From: Chitinophagaceae bacterium
GTDB lineage: Bacteria; Bacteroidota; Bacteroidia; Chitinophagales; Chitinophagaceae
Direction: 5' to 3'
DNA length: 6,774 nt
Assembly (NCBI GenBank): GCA_003132765.1
Contig: PKYU01000403.1
Span: 1-6,774, forward strand
The notes beneath the pieces were generated by a model. It had not been told where the DNA came from. It was given only the letters and a program-made list of their open reading frames with translations, and made no database searches. This document shows positions 5,271 through 6,774 of the stretch, in pieces. Position 1 is the stretch's first letter, and every line of letters begins with the position of its first letter. Both the position numbers and the translations under genes were made by a program.

Positions 5271-5630
5271 CTATTTAAGCCAATTAAAAAGTCCGCCATC
5301 TTCTATTCCCAAAAATATCCCTGAATCTCTGACCTCAACAGGGTATATTTTTAAATAATAACCTTCTCCGGAAAGATCTCTTCCATTATCTAGATTGAAC
5401 GTGTAACGATGAATGGGGCAAATGATATGATCACGTTTATCCAGAAATCCTTCTGCCATGTTACCGCCTGCATGTGGGCACTTTGCTGCACACGCCGCAA
5501 TGCCCATTGAGGTTTTTGCAATACACACCTGTTTCCCTGCCACTTCTGCCTGCAGTAATTGATTGTTGCCAAACCGCAATTCAGCCATTGTCTCGGCAAA
5601 TTTATGCCATTTATAATTCTTTTTCAACAT
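5271..5630 (-). CDS. Rieske [2Fe-2S] ferredoxin-like protein (NirD-type small subunit fold)
   Basis: A 119-residue soluble protein made of a single Rieske domain. The cluster ligands are C51-P-H53 and C71-P-I-H74, with 17 residues between the two motifs, as in Rieske and NirD-type proteins (C-x-H, then C-x2-H). The second motif continues HRYTFNLDNGR, matching the usual H-x-W/Y-x-F-x-L-x-x-G. The protein carries one [2Fe-2S] cluster and would transfer electrons to an unknown partner; no oxygenase or nitrite reductase subunit is in the window. There is no signal peptide or membrane anchor, so it is probably cytoplasmic. It lies 58 nt downstream of hflX on the same strand and could be co-transcribed with it. 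The first pair is CPH rather than the common C-[PST]-H-x-G variants only in its downstream AGG, which is unremarkable. The start MLKKNYKWHK places the domain at normal distance; no Shine-Dalgarno sequence is seen. Confidence 0.9.
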   Translation of the reverse strand: MLKKNYKWHKFAETMAELRFGNNQLLQAEVAGKQVCIAKTSMGIAACAAKCPHAGGNMAEGFLDKRDHIICPIHRYTFNLDNGRDLSGEGYYLKIYPVEVRDSGIFLGIEDGGLFNWLK

Positions 5631-5688
5631 CTCGGGGCATTTCCAGATTTATGATAAAAGAATACAAGCTTTCCGGGATTTTGCGGAA

Positions 5689-6774
5689 TTAATAAAAGAA
5701 CTCTGCCTTGTAAGGGTATCTTATGCGGTACATGTTTCTTACCTGGTTCAGGACAGATTGCCTTAATTCAGCAATGTTTGTTTTAGCAGTTGCAGATATA
5801 AATACACACCTTCCCACCGTTTGCTCCTTCCATTTTTCATTAAGTTCCTGTAGTATGGCTTCCTTAACTCCCGCGTCCAGCCATTTATCAAAGGTATTTT
5901 TCTCATATTGATCCATTTTATTAAATACAATGATCATTGGTTTATCATTGCTCTTCAATTCATGCAAAGTCTTGCTGACTACCGCAAGCTGATCTTCAAA
6001 TTGAGGATGTGAAATATCAACCACGTGCAATAATATATCTGCTTCTCTTACTTCATCAAGAGTGCTTTTGAAACTTTCAATAAGATGATGTGGAAGTTTC
6101 CTAATAAAACCGACAGTATCGCTTAGCAAAAAGGGCGTTTGCCCAAGCACAACCTTCCGGGTAGTTGTATCAAGTGTTGCAAACAATTTATTTTCTGCAA
6201 AAACATCACTCTTGCTCAGCAGGTTCATGATGGTTGATTTACCAACGTTAGTATATCCAACAAGAGCCACTCTGATGAACTCCCCTCTCTCTTTGCGTTG
6301 GGTAAAGGCTTGTTTGTCTATTTCGTTTAGTCTTTTACGTAACAGGCTTATTTTATCCTTTACAATCCGCCTGTCTGTTTCAATTTCAGTTTCTCCTGGG
6401 CCTCTGCTACCTATGCCACCTCCCTGCCTTTCAAGATGTTTCCACATTCCTTTAAGCCTGGGTAAAATATATTGATATTGTGCAAGTTCAACCTGCACTT
6501 TAGCCTGTGCGGTTCTTGCACGTGCAGCAAAGATGTCGAGTATAAGATCACTACGATCAATGGTCGTAACCTGTAGTTCCTTTTCTATGTTGGTAATTTG
6601 TGACCCGGTAAGTTCATCATCGAAGACAACCAATTGAACATCTTTTCCCGAAATATACCTTTTGATTTCTTCCAGTTTTCCCTTTCCGACAAATGTCCGG
6701 CTGTCAGAATGAGTAAGCTTTTGAGTAAATATTTTGAGCGTCTTTGCACCTGCAGTTTCAGCTAAGAACTTCAA
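5689..6774 (-). CDS. hflX: GTPase HflX, ribosome-associated (N-terminus beyond window)
   Basis: HflX binds the 50S subunit and uses GTP to split stalled or hibernating 70S ribosomes, especially under heat stress. The 361 visible residues cover the N-terminal HflX domain (TFVGKGKLEEI near 27-37, and the glycine-rich linker GGGIGSRGPGETEIETDRR at 118-136) and a complete G domain. G1 is GYTNVGKST (173-181), the G2 Thr lies in ATLDTTTR (199-206), G3 is DTVGFIRKLPHHLIESF (219-235), G4 is NKMD (285-288) and G5 is SATA (327-330). All nucleotide-binding motifs are intact. The frame runs off the right edge; family length suggests only about 25-50 N-terminal residues are missing, and the TTG at the edge is not a start. 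It ends in TAA at 5689-5691 after KAEFFY. First gene of a leftward set with the Rieske protein; its promoter is outside the window. Confidence 0.97.
   Translation of the reverse strand: MKFLAETAGAKTLKIFTQKLTHSDSRTFVGKGKLEEIKRYISGKDVQLVVFDDELTGSQITNIEKELQVTTIDRSDLILDIFAARARTAQAKVQVELAQYQYILPRLKGMWKHLERQGGGIGSRGPGETEIETDRRIVKDKISLLRKRLNEIDKQAFTQRKERGEFIRVALVGYTNVGKSTIMNLLSKSDVFAENKLFATLDTTTRKVVLGQTPFLLSDTVGFIRKLPHHLIESFKSTLDEVREADILLHVVDISHPQFEDQLAVVSKTLHELKSNDKPMIIVFNKMDQYEKNTFDKWLDAGVKEAILQELNEKWKEQTVGRCVFISATAKTNIAELRQSVLNQVRNMYRIRYPYKAEFFY

Noticed and set aside
5390..5692. Alternative frames over the Rieske gene on both strands
   Set aside because: The Rieske frame has both cluster motifs with correct spacing; the others share none of this.
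5723..6475. Two + strand open frames across hflX
   Set aside because: Both are antisense to HflX, whose G1-G5 motifs are all intact.

Overview
The window looks like a chromosomal segment of a Bacteroidota bacterium, plausibly Chitinophagaceae or Sphingobacteriales. The reasons are a Bacteroidetes-type conjugative-element TraG remnant, a near-perfect Bacteroidetes promoter (TTTG, 18 nt, TAnnTTTG) ahead of a tRNA gene, no clear Shine-Dalgarno sequences, and a tRNA with no encoded CCA. Every confident gene lies on the minus strand, so transcription runs right to left.

Right third (about 5119-6774) is ordinary core genome: the ribosome-associated GTPase HflX (cut by the window edge), a small NirD-like Rieske [2Fe-2S] protein 58 nt after it, and tRNA-Asn(GTT) with its own promoter.

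The middle (about 1140-5118) is an accessory region directly on the 3' side of tRNA-Asn, a classic place for integrative elements. It is mostly decayed mobile DNA. From right to left it holds: a tandem 12-bp repeat that could be an integrase arm site; an XRE-type regulator broken by an amber codon; the C-terminal third of a TraG coupling ATPase broken by a frameshift and an opal codon; an intact AbiV/HEPN abortive-infection gene; a 668-nt group II intron that carries no reverse transcriptase; a pyrimidine-rich degenerate minisatellite; and a probable serine-recombinase remnant. The hexamer CTAACG/CGTTAG recurs nine times across 3.1 kb here and brackets the AbiV gene within about 11 nt of each end, like the edges of a mobile gene cassette.

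The left end (1-1140) carries a 380-codon uninterrupted reading frame open at the window edge. It is visibly richer in G+C than the middle. I do not recognise it with certainty; from memory its WGG..PILP and NFWNLRA segments recall large uncharacterised proteins of defence islands. With AbiV nearby, the likeliest reading is a decayed integrative element whose surviving cargo is anti-phage defence, next to a normal core operon.
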